A stretch of 20,183 nucleotides of DNA from a virus: positions 1-20,183 of the IMG/VR virus record IMGVR_UViG_3300040801_004025; one strand, 5' to 3'. Both the position numbers and the translations under genes were made by a program. Under the pieces are notes generated by a model. It had not been told where the DNA came from. It ran no database searches and saw only the letters and a program-made list of their open reading frames with translations. Positions 1 through 6,503 of the stretch are shown piece by piece. The first letter of the stretch is position 1; each line of letters opens with the position of its first letter.

Positions 1-558
1 ATGTATATTATTGAAAATGGTCGTAATATTAGCTTAGAAGCGAAATTATTAGAAGAGAATATTGTCTGTATTGAAGGGGCCATTAGACCGGCAACAGCTA
101 ACCACGTTATTAAACAGTTATTATTTTTAGATTCCAAGAAAAGTAAATCCCCCGTCGTGATCAATATTAATTCACCCGGTGGGTGTGTAGTGAGTGGCTT
201 AGCCATTTTAGATACCATTCAACTCATGAAACGGGAGACTATGACGGTGGCTTATGGTTTAGCTGCATCTATGGGGGCTGTATTATTAGCTTGCGGTGCT
301 AAAAAAGGAAATCGCCACATTACTAAAAATGCCCAAGTAATGATTCACGAAGTGAGCTCTGGTACCAGTGGACGAGCCTCTCAAATGGAAGTAAGCTTCC
401 GTCAAACTCAAAAATTAAATAAACGTCTACATGAATTATTGGCGGACGCTACTGGACAAGATGTTAAGAAATTAAAGCGCGATATGGAAAAAGATGTCTG
501 GTTAGAAAAAGAAGCCGTTTTACAATATGGATTGGCAGATAAAATTATGGGAGAATAA
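1..558 (+). CDS. clpP: Phage-encoded ClpP-like serine protease (peptidase family S14)
   Basis: This 185-aa protein has the ClpP fold signature. The oxyanion-strand motif INSPGG is at about residues 57-62, and the catalytic triad is visible as Ser90 (LAASMGA), His116 (MIHE) and Asp165 (EKDVWLEKEA), with spacing nearly identical to bacterial ClpP. ClpP normally forms a tetradecameric barrel that degrades proteins fed by an AAA+ unfoldase such as ClpX or ClpA. No unfoldase gene is visible here, so it would have to use the host's. The N-terminal part before the core is shorter than in host ClpP (the core begins near residue 16). Some phages use ClpP relatives as prohead proteases, but this gene is on the opposite strand from the capsid genes and groups with accessory genes, so a role in remodelling host proteolysis is more likely (inference). 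The ATG is the first base of the window, so no ribosome-binding site can be checked and a longer start cannot be excluded. Confidence 0.9.
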   Translation: MYIIENGRNISLEAKLLEENIVCIEGAIRPATANHVIKQLLFLDSKKSKSPVVININSPGGCVVSGLAILDTIQLMKRETMTVAYGLAASMGAVLLACGAKKGNRHITKNAQVMIHEVSSGTSGRASQMEVSFRQTQKLNKRLHELLADATGQDVKKLKRDMEKDVWLEKEAVLQYGLADKIMGE

Positions 559-560
559 AT

Positions 561-941
561 ATGACAAAAGATACAAAAGATAAAGTACGACTTGATTTAG
601 TTCCAATACATGGTAAGGAGGCCGTTGCACGGGTTAGGGAATTTGGCAATAAAAAATATCCGCAAGGGGGGCCCTTTAATTATCTTAATGGCACTGTGAC
701 GGCCGATTCGCTCGTTGTGGCGGCTCAGCGGCACATAGATAAGCATTTAAAGGCGGTCCACTACAGCGAGGTAGAGGAGAGCCTATATGATGACGAAAGT
801 GGTCTATTACATATAGCTCATGCTGCTTGCTCACTCTTAATGGCAATTGATATATTAAGTGAAGATAAAATTTTTAAAAATGTCGACGAATTTATGGAGC
901 ACATTGCCACTTTGGACTTGCAAGAGGACGATGATTTATGA
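561..941 (+). CDS. MazG-like/DUF5664 (dATP/dGTP diphosphohydrolase N-terminal family) protein
   Basis: This 126-aa protein resembles the DUF5664 / dATP-dGTP diphosphohydrolase N-terminal family, recognised by an N-terminal KVRLDLVP segment, the EFGNKKYPQG motif near residues 28-37, a central AAQRHIDKHL helix and the C-terminal ESGLLHIAHAACSLLMAIDIL region. Relatives are common in phages and are thought to hydrolyse nucleotides, shaping the dNTP pool or clearing host nucleotides; MazG-like members use acidic and His residues to bind divalent metal. The substrate cannot be deduced here. The gene starts two bases after the ClpP stop, with a GGGAGA ribosome-binding site overlapping the end of clpP, so the two are almost certainly co-transcribed. 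The family call comes from motif recognition; the biochemical activity is inferred. Confidence 0.72.
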   Translation: MTKDTKDKVRLDLVPIHGKEAVARVREFGNKKYPQGGPFNYLNGTVTADSLVVAAQRHIDKHLKAVHYSEVEESLYDDESGLLHIAHAACSLLMAIDILSEDKIFKNVDEFMEHIATLDLQEDDDL

Positions 942-975
942 TATTATATTAATATAAAGAAGGAATAATTTTAAT

Positions 976-1092
976 ATGGCAGTATTTTTAATAATTACAT
1001 CTCTTTTAGCTTTGTTAGCACTATTAGAGGATCAACTGGAGGTTGCTGGCATTGTAACTCTCATAACTATAGCAGGATTTTTAATATTATGA
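976..1092 (+). CDS. Small hydrophobic membrane protein (38 aa), translationally coupled to the downstream protease
   Basis: This short gene reads MAVFLIITSLLALLALLEDQ and then ends in another hydrophobic stretch (AGIVTLITIAGFLIL). The protein is almost entirely two hydrophobic segments (about residues 3-17 and 24-38) joined by a short acidic turn (EDQLE), consistent with a membrane hairpin. An AGAAGGAA ribosome-binding site ends about 11 bases before the ATG. Its TGA overlaps the ATG of the next gene in an ATGA arrangement (1089-1092), typical of translational coupling. The function is unknown. Size and topology fit a small holin, antiholin or accessory subunit for the exported protease, but no family is recognised. 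Its reality rests on the ribosome-binding site, the coupling and the filling of an otherwise empty 147-base gap. Confidence 0.6.
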   Translation: MAVFLIITSLLALLALLEDQLEVAGIVTLITIAGFLIL

Positions 1093-1802
1093 AACATTTC
1101 TTACTAATTTTATTTTTAATGATTAATTCAGTACAGGCGAATTTAATATTAAATGTACATGATCAAAATAAAGAACTACTCAAAACCCTACCGGTGGATC
1201 GTGTGGTTAAAATATTTTCACTAGGTAGCTCAACATGCTCAGGTTTTAAATTAAAAAATGACCTAGTTTTGACAGCTAGACATTGCATTGACTTAAAAGG
1301 GAAGGAAAACCAGCGCATTCAAGTTCAAGATCTCAAGCAGGAGGAAAAATTACGTGTTGAAGAATATGTCGTACATAAGGTGCATAAAACCGATGATTTA
1401 GCTTTATTACGTAAAAAATCGCACAATCCTGATATTAAATTACAATCTGAAGAAATTAGTACTAGTGGATTACTTAGAAAAGGGGATAAAGTATATATTT
1501 TAGGTACTAATGGTTTTGACGCTTTACAATTTCTACAGGTGAGATCTTTAACGGTTTTTAGTAGATTGTTATTTCAAGGAGGTAGTATTATTCACGGATC
1601 TTCTTTATATATAAAAGGGGGCACAAGTGGATCCGCCGTTTTCACTAATGATGGTCAATTAGTTGGCGTTCTTGCAATAGGGGAAGGTAATGATATGTCT
1701 GGATTTGCACCTATTGATGGTCTAAGATATGGTATGGTAACCTTAAAGGAATATCAACAGGAGAATAAAATCAAACCTAATTTAATGTGGTTTTTCAGAT
1801 GA
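1089..1802 (+). CDS. Secreted trypsin-like serine protease (S1 fold)
   Basis: This 237-aa protein has a Sec signal peptide (MKHFLLILFLMINSVQA, probable cleavage after Ala17) followed by a chymotrypsin-fold protease domain. The catalytic residues are visible: His65 in LTARHC, Asp103 in TDDLALL and Ser180 in GGTSGSAV. Cys50 and Cys66 flank the His-bearing loop as the conserved trypsin disulfide pair does, which fits folding outside the cytoplasm. No PDZ or membrane domain follows, so it is a single-domain exported enzyme. Trypsin-like exported proteases are uncommon in phages; possible roles are attack on envelope proteins during lysis, exclusion of other phages, or carriage of a host-derived gene (all inference). 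The start overlaps the stop of the 38-aa gene, with only a distant AGGA, so translation is probably coupled. It is the last plus-strand gene and converges on the lysis genes 22 bases later. Confidence 0.85.
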   Translation: MKHFLLILFLMINSVQANLILNVHDQNKELLKTLPVDRVVKIFSLGSSTCSGFKLKNDLVLTARHCIDLKGKENQRIQVQDLKQEEKLRVEEYVVHKVHKTDDLALLRKKSHNPDIKLQSEEISTSGLLRKGDKVYILGTNGFDALQFLQVRSLTVFSRLLFQGGSIIHGSSLYIKGGTSGSAVFTNDGQLVGVLAIGEGNDMSGFAPIDGLRYGMVTLKEYQQENKIKPNLMWFFR

Positions 1803-1823
1803 TAAAAGTATCATAAATGACCA

Positions 1824-1949
1824 TTATGAGACAATCATCATAAAAAATTGAATAACGGGCGCTATTAAAATTGAAAAAATAAGTAAAAAGGTCAAACAAG
1901 ATAAAATAAAAGCCGCTGCAGTACAAATTGTAGCGACTTTTTTACTCAT
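1824..1949 (-). CDS. Small single-pass membrane protein (41 aa) at the end of the lysis cassette
   Basis: The protein reads MSKKVATICTAAAFILSCLT followed by a further hydrophobic run (FLLIFSILIAPVIQFFMMIV). It has a short basic N-terminus and one long or two short membrane segments between about residues 5 and 40. Its ATG overlaps the TGA of the upstream 82-aa gene as ATGA (1946-1949), and a GAGG ribosome-binding site lies about 8-9 bases upstream of the ATG, inside that gene. The TAA at 1824-1826 ends the whole minus-strand array. Position after the holin and the 82-aa protein suggests a lysis accessory (antiholin, pinholin-like or spanin-like), but no family is recognised. The reading frame, coupling and ribosome-binding site are seen; the role is inferred. 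Confidence 0.58.
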   Translation of the reverse strand: MSKKVATICTAAAFILSCLTFLLIFSILIAPVIQFFMMIVS

Positions 1950-2194
1950 TGAAAATACCTCGATATCCAGAATAAAATGGGCAATATAAAGGCCACACAG
2001 GCCGAAATTCCTTTGGTATAAGATCTAAAGCCCTCTAAATCTCGCACCCTAACCGCGATAGCTTTTATATCGCGCATGTCATCTTTTATTTCTAACATCT
2101 CTCTTAATGACTCGGCACGTAAGGTATGGACTTCAATTTGTAGTTTATCTATTTCCCTATATAATTCCTGTGTAGTTACTCTGTTTTTACTCAC
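1946..2194 (-). CDS. Coiled-coil protein with C-terminal membrane anchor (82 aa), probable lysis accessory
   Basis: Residues about 7-56 form a charged, heptad-like helix (TQELYREIDKLQIEVHTLRA and what follows) and residues about 61-79 form one membrane segment (GISACVAFILPILFWI). This layout, a coiled coil followed by a C-terminal anchor, resembles XhlA-type haemolysin/holin-associated proteins of phage lysis cassettes, though the sequence is not close enough for a firm family call. The gene overlaps the holin stop by four bases (ATGA at 2191-2194) and is itself overlapped by the 41-aa gene, so the three small lysis genes are coupled in series. An i-spanin is an alternative, but those usually carry an N-terminal rather than C-terminal membrane segment. 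Confidence 0.72.
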   Translation of the reverse strand: MSKNRVTTQELYREIDKLQIEVHTLRAESLREMLEIKDDMRDIKAIAVRVRDLEGFRSYTKGISACVAFILPILFWISRYFQ

Positions 2195-2592
2195 TTGGCA
2201 ATCCCCTTAAATTTTTCATAAGTTCGATATCCACCAAGCCCAAGTAATGACATTAAAATTGTCACTAGGGCAGTGGGGTCAAAGCCCTCAAGGGGCGGTA
2301 ATTGCAGTTGTAATAATATCCAATTAATAAATGGTTGAAAATAAGTAAATCCTAAGGCAAAGACGCCCATCCATGCAACGGTTGGCCGCCAACCAGACTT
2401 CCAAAAAGTCTTACTTTCGGCTTCAATGGCATTAATTTCCAACTGCTTCATATTTAATTTGGCAATTTCACTAATGAGAGAGCTTTCAATTTCCAGTTTA
2501 CGTAAGCGGGCCTCTTCCGAGTCTCCAGGTAAAACCTTATCTACCACCTTAGATACAAGGCCCCCTAAAATTGGTATTAGCGCTGGTAACAT
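2191..2592 (-). CDS. Holin of the 3-TM / gene-transfer-agent family
   Basis: This 133-aa protein has the layout of the GTA_holin_3TM family. It has a hydrophobic N-terminus (MLPALIPILGGLVSKVV), a charged helical middle (about residues 24-62), the family hallmark SGWRPTVAWMGVFALG at 66-81 leading into a long membrane segment, and a last hydrophobic helix ending in LLGLGGYRTYEKFKG. Members oligomerise in the inner membrane and permeabilise it at the end of infection. The start has a strong AAAGGAGAG ribosome-binding site five bases upstream, directly after the tail-spike stop. It occupies the same place as the T7 gp17.5 holin, next to the tail fibre/spike gene. No endolysin gene accompanies it in this window. 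Confidence 0.85.
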   Translation of the reverse strand: MLPALIPILGGLVSKVVDKVLPGDSEEARLRKLEIESSLISEIAKLNMKQLEINAIEAESKTFWKSGWRPTVAWMGVFALGFTYFQPFINWILLQLQLPPLEGFDPTALVTILMSLLGLGGYRTYEKFKGIAK

Positions 2593-2604
2593 TATGACTC
2601 TCCT

Positions 2605-5004
2605 TTAAGTTGTCCAGTTAGTGCCAACAACGCTGTTGGAACCATTATCAGTTAAAGTTGATGATCCGAGAAAGCGATTTTGATCATATAAAATGTCATC
2701 ACAACCAGAATCAATGAGGATTGAATTTGTTGCCGCGCCTGCAAACATATTACCTAGAAGGGAAGTGTCAGTCGTAGATCCAGTCACGTAGATTACGGCG
2801 GCAACTGATCCCCCATTTGCAATATTGTTGGCAATCATCCCATTGGTGCAACTATCTAATCTTATAACATCTTTAGACGCCCCTGGCACTGAAAGTGTAT
2901 TTCCACATAAAGTGAAAAGGGCTATATCTAAATCTACGATTGCCTCAGCTGTATCTCGAATTGTATTTCCGGTAATACTAAAGCGGTCGCATCCTGTATA
3001 CACATATATACCACTTCTCGAACAATCATTAAAGGTATTTCCACTAATGGTGACATCATCTGATAGTGTTGCTTGCACTCCATTACGAATCGTTTCCCCA
3101 GTACAGCCAGTTATTGATAATCTATTGGCACGAAATACATTAACCACGTCTAAAATATTCCGGGCAGAGCAACCTGATATAGAGGTATTCTGAATTGGAA
3201 TTGAAGCACTGCCGGCTAAGAATACCATGTTGCCAGAAGTAAAATCATCTATAGAACAATTAGATATGCTACAATTAATACTTTCATCAATTTTAATAAA
3301 ATTAACAGCGCCATTTCGGCCAGTTTCGCCCTCAATAATAGTATTAAAGAATCCATCAATATGAATGACGTCAGAACTAGGGCCAATAGCATTTACACCA
3401 TTATTGACATGTGTATTACCTTTAATAAGAATGTCTTTCGACATTGTAGCCTCTGTACCATCTCCATAAGCCGTATATCCATGGGCTCCAATGGAAACAA
3501 GACAATTTTCAAAATAATTATTTATAATTTGAATATTTTCACACACAGTGCCATCGGCAGAAGCCGCATTAAAATGTGGAAATTGGTTTACGGCACCGAA
3601 GAAGTCAACATTAATGGCTTCTGTATACGATCTAGAACCTGTTTCGTTCATATCTCTGAATGTACAACCTTCAATGCGTGCATTAGTAATGGCATTAACT
3701 TCAATAAAATGCACGTCAACTAGATCATAAAAAATAATATCTTGGATAAGAATATCTTTAGCTTGCGCAAAGGCAATACAATTAACATTTTGACCATTAG
3801 CATCCATATTCCCACCGATCATTTTAATATTACCATTGGCCGATTGCGCTGTGTAGGTACCTCCATATGTACCATTGAGAAACATTGGCTCTGATGTGGC
3901 CACATTACTTTTATAGGTCACATCCTCTGTGGCCCGAATTGTTATATTAGCCGGCACTTCAAGGGGGGTATCAATACGAAAAATTCCCGTCTTATTAAAA
4001 ACTTCAACATCAATAGCAGCTGCTACATCTAAGCAAGTTTGCATTTCAGGAGAGGCATCGGCCGTTCCACTAGAATCCGCTCCAAACATTAGAAAATTAA
4101 GAGATGGTTCTCTAATTTCCCACCAATTAGATGCAGCATCTTGAATTTTTCCATCATGAGCTGGTTCAGACGCAACACGTACATATCTCGCTCCGCCTCC
4201 GTCAGTGCTGGTTGTATGTCCTAATATATCAATTATATTAATACTTTCATTAATAGAAGCCGCTTGAACAGCAGCAACTGTATCAAAGGACTCTTGTCCC
4301 GTTCTAATATCTGTCCAGGAGCCATTTAAATAGGCCTCAAGGGTGTTGTTTGATGTATTACCTCTTAAGGATACACTAGATGGACTTCCACGCTCTGCTG
4401 ACGTTCCCTGAGGCAATACGAGGTACTCCGTTCCAGGCCTCTTTAAAATCTTACCTGAAGTCCCACTAAATAGGACCACTTCGTTGTCGGCAGAATCAAG
4501 GGGAGTAACTGTATCGGAATTGGTAGAACTCATGGCAATGCCGCCATTACTATCAAAACTTAAGAATTTACCTTCCCGTTCAGCTTTAGAGGGTAATATC
4601 AGAGATGCTACGGATGTATCAGTTAAATCACTTGGGTTAAGTCTAAGGGAACGCGCATTTTCATCTTCTTGTTGTAAATCCACTTGTGTTCGTAAGTCAA
4701 GAGCGCGCTCTACGGTTTCAGCACTAAATCTTTCCCCATCCACAAAGTCCGATGATTGTTCAATAGGTACAGTAAGAACCATAACAATTTCAGCTCCAGA
4801 TGTAGGCGCCGTAAGAAAGGTGATAGTGGTTTCAGGATCTCCCACTCCAGAGACAGTATAATCAGTACTAATAGTTTGTTTAGATCCATCTACATATATT
4901 GTAATATGCTTTTCATCATATATCTTAAATGTAGCTGTAAATTCAGTTGTGACTCCATTTCCTATCTGCGACGTTCTTGTGTCGGAATCGACTGGTATGG
5001 TCAT
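2605..5004 (-). CDS. Tail spike / tail fibre protein with right-handed beta-helix domain
   Basis: This is a 799-aa receptor-binding protein. Residues about 1-120 match the virion-anchoring N-terminus seen in many podovirus tail fibres (a GNGVTTEFTATFKIYDE core, then a DYTVSGVG segment). After a linker, the motif LNFLMFGADSSGTADASPEM at about 302-320 opens a pectate-lyase-like parallel beta-helix that continues to the C-terminus; repeated rungs of the form N/C-x-I-x-G/N-x-x-I/F can be read from about residue 390 to 790. Such trimeric spikes bind, and often depolymerise, surface polysaccharide; no catalytic residues can be assigned by eye. The gene follows a consensus promoter, with AAGGA nine bases before the ATG. 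It is the first gene of the adsorption-lysis transcription unit and takes the place of T7 gp17. The C-terminal half is the part most likely to be exchanged between phages. Confidence 0.88.
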   Translation of the reverse strand: MTIPVDSDTRTSQIGNGVTTEFTATFKIYDEKHITIYVDGSKQTISTDYTVSGVGDPETTITFLTAPTSGAEIVMVLTVPIEQSSDFVDGERFSAETVERALDLRTQVDLQQEDENARSLRLNPSDLTDTSVASLILPSKAEREGKFLSFDSNGGIAMSSTNSDTVTPLDSADNEVVLFSGTSGKILKRPGTEYLVLPQGTSAERGSPSSVSLRGNTSNNTLEAYLNGSWTDIRTGQESFDTVAAVQAASINESINIIDILGHTTSTDGGGARYVRVASEPAHDGKIQDAASNWWEIREPSLNFLMFGADSSGTADASPEMQTCLDVAAAIDVEVFNKTGIFRIDTPLEVPANITIRATEDVTYKSNVATSEPMFLNGTYGGTYTAQSANGNIKMIGGNMDANGQNVNCIAFAQAKDILIQDIIFYDLVDVHFIEVNAITNARIEGCTFRDMNETGSRSYTEAINVDFFGAVNQFPHFNAASADGTVCENIQIINNYFENCLVSIGAHGYTAYGDGTEATMSKDILIKGNTHVNNGVNAIGPSSDVIHIDGFFNTIIEGETGRNGAVNFIKIDESINCSISNCSIDDFTSGNMVFLAGSASIPIQNTSISGCSARNILDVVNVFRANRLSITGCTGETIRNGVQATLSDDVTISGNTFNDCSRSGIYVYTGCDRFSITGNTIRDTAEAIVDLDIALFTLCGNTLSVPGASKDVIRLDSCTNGMIANNIANGGSVAAVIYVTGSTTDTSLLGNMFAGAATNSILIDSGCDDILYDQNRFLGSSTLTDNGSNSVVGTNWTT

Positions 5005-5016
5005 GATATTTTTTCC

Positions 5017-5045
5017 TTGACTTAATTAATAATTTATGTTATAAT
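5017..5045 (+). promoter_or_regulatory. Predicted plus-strand sigma70-type promoter opposing the tail-spike promoter
   Basis: TTGACT at 5017-5022 and TATAAT at 5040-5045 are separated by 17 bases. The promoter faces right, into the antisense strand of the gp16-like gene, with a start expected near 5052. The same boxes and spacing recur at 19547-19575, which argues against chance in this AT-rich DNA. Activity is not demonstrated. Confidence 0.45.
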
Positions 5046-5070
5046 TTAACTATAAAGGTGTCCTACAATT

Positions 5071-5098
5071 ATTATATAACGGTTTTGTTAGTTGTCAA
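5071..5098 (-). promoter_or_regulatory. Consensus sigma70 promoter for tail spike and lysis genes
   Basis: Read on the minus strand, perfect TTGACA (5093-5098) and TATAAT (5071-5076) boxes are separated by 16 bases. The start is expected near 5064, giving a leader of about 60 bases before the tail-spike ATG. The -35 box lies within the last codons of the upstream gp16-like gene. The same box pair with the same spacing occurs before the portal gene. Confidence 0.78.
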
Positions 5099-6488
5099 AT
5101 AAGGGGCGAGTTCCCTCTTTACGCATGCGGCGTTTTATACGTTGTTCTCGGCGGCGTTCATCGCGGGGACTTAATAGTTGGCGAATATATTTTGCAGCGT
5201 GCTCTTCGAAGAGGCCTTTTGTGTACCACGTAGTGGCCAGTGGATTATAGCCATTCGCAATTTTAAAGAGATCATACGCCAGTTTCGTATCCCCACCTTT
5301 TGAAGCCTCTTTTCCGGCTTTAAATAGAGCTTGACCAAAATCTTGTAGCGTTCCCAATACAACCCCTGTAGATAGTGAGGATGATAATCTATCTAAAGTT
5401 TGCCAATCGCGCCACGCAGGACTAATAAAGTCGCCAAATACACTAAGGCCGCCCCCTTTAATAAAGGCTTCCATATAGGTTTTAGGATCTTTCATGTTGG
5501 TTGTGCGCCCCTCAAAGGCATTTTCAAGCACTTCTTGACCTATTCCTAATATAAATAGGCCCCCTAAGGTCTGAGCATATACTGCACGGCTATCGCCGGC
5601 GCGAATGGCGGTACGCATATGATTTTCCCATACTGAGCTAGTAAAGCCTTTAAAAGTAAATATTGATTGCCACCAAGCCGCCTCCAATGGGCTGGCATTT
5701 TTGAGTTTCTGCTTTAAATAGATTTGTTTGGCAACGCCGTTAGTGGGAACTCCGATCTCCTGCCCTAATTGAAAGAAAGCATTTAGTTTACGGGCTAAAT
5801 CGGGACGTCCAGCTTTATTTAACTGCCAAGGTGAAGCCACTTTAACACCTTTAGAGTTAGCCTGCCATTTCACTGCTCGAATTTCATCCCAGTCCGTTGG
5901 AGATAGTCCAGCAATATTAAAATAGCGCTGCGTGTTAGGGTGTAAATCATCCCAAGTGGCGTCACTTAGGTTTGCAATTTCCAGTCCCACTTGCTTAAGA
6001 AGGAAGCGGCGATTATTACGAGTAAATCGCTCGGTTAGGGATACCTTCGATACAAAACGCACCCACTTATCGACTTGTGAGGATCCGGCACCTTCCTGCA
6101 TATGACGGCTGAGGTCCAGAATTTCATCACTCAAGCTGCGCAATTGAAACCCATATAGACCCACTTCCTCCTTGGGAGCATTTAGTAGACGTTCAGGATT
6201 AAAGAGGCTTGACATTATAGAACCTTCAGTTTTCAATCCAATATTTTGCAAGGCCGCCGATGAGAAGGCGGGATCAGTAAAGGCCGCTCCAACGGGCGCT
6301 CCAGTCGCCGTTTTAACTGATGAGAGGGCTTTCATAGTATTAAAAAGGTATGAGGGGCGAAACGACACTCGCCCTAGAGAAAAGATTTCCTCATTATAGG
6401 CATAATAGTCCAGATTGCCCGTTATAAAATCATAATTGTCATCAATATAACCTTGTACAGGCCGCGATAGGAGGCCTTGAGATTTCAC
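5088..6488 (-). CDS. Internal virion protein, gp16-like, C-terminal unit
   Basis: This 466-aa protein is the last of three same-frame ORFs that together match the position and size of the T7 gp16 internal core/ejection protein. It is rich in helices with several moderately hydrophobic segments (for example TLGGLFILGIGQEVLENAF in the second half) and ends in a strongly basic tail (DERRREQRIKRRMRKEG), fitting a protein ejected with DNA. The predicted start is a GTG at 6486-6488; an AAGGAG motif lies upstream but only about two bases away, closer than is usual. The frame is the same as the preceding ORF, from which it is separated by a TAG and five sense codons. Translation could therefore be by re-initiation or by TAG readthrough, giving a 787-residue fusion. 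No enzymatic motif is recognised. Confidence 0.65.
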   Translation of the reverse strand: MKSQGLLSRPVQGYIDDNYDFITGNLDYYAYNEEIFSLGRVSFRPSYLFNTMKALSSVKTATGAPVGAAFTDPAFSSAALQNIGLKTEGSIMSSLFNPERLLNAPKEEVGLYGFQLRSLSDEILDLSRHMQEGAGSSQVDKWVRFVSKVSLTERFTRNNRRFLLKQVGLEIANLSDATWDDLHPNTQRYFNIAGLSPTDWDEIRAVKWQANSKGVKVASPWQLNKAGRPDLARKLNAFFQLGQEIGVPTNGVAKQIYLKQKLKNASPLEAAWWQSIFTFKGFTSSVWENHMRTAIRAGDSRAVYAQTLGGLFILGIGQEVLENAFEGRTTNMKDPKTYMEAFIKGGGLSVFGDFISPAWRDWQTLDRLSSSLSTGVVLGTLQDFGQALFKAGKEASKGGDTKLAYDLFKIANGYNPLATTWYTKGLFEEHAAKYIRQLLSPRDERRREQRIKRRMRKEGTRPLFDN

Positions 6489-6503
6489 CTCTCCTTGCAG
6501 CGC

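Larger units (their letters stand above)
5017..5100. repeat. Conserved convergent-promoter element, copy 1
   Basis: This copy is the counterpart of 19547-19634. Aligned without gaps, the first 53 bases (5017-5069 against 19547-19599) agree at 40 positions by eye. The blocks TTGACTTAAT, TGTTATA, TAACT and CCTACAAT are identical. An imperfect palindrome, GTTATAATTTAAC (5038-5050), overlaps the plus-strand -10 box and could be an operator. The element ends in the minus-strand -35 box. Confidence 0.7.

Noticed and set aside
1-558. ClpP as a prohead maturation protease
   Set aside because: Head-protease genes normally sit between portal and capsid on the same strand; this gene is far away, on the opposite strand, among accessory genes, and T7-like heads mature without a protease.
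944-957. 14-base palindrome TTATATTAATATAA
   Set aside because: Made only of A and T in an AT-rich gap before the 38-aa gene; such palindromes are expected by chance and no second copy was seen.
1799-1814. ATGATA-AAAG-TATCAT hairpin at the point where plus- and minus-strand genes converge
   Set aside because: The stem is six AT-rich pairs and neither side has a T-run, so it is too weak to call a bidirectional terminator. The overlapping TCATAA/TTATGA repeat at 1811-1829 is no stronger.
4484-4861. Open frame of 125 codons on the plus strand within the tail-spike gene
   Set aside because: It lies wholly antisense to a convincing tail-spike reading frame, has low-complexity Ser/Val-rich content and no recognisable protein features; treated as a shadow, even though a plus-strand promoter lies nearby at 5017 (it points away from this frame).
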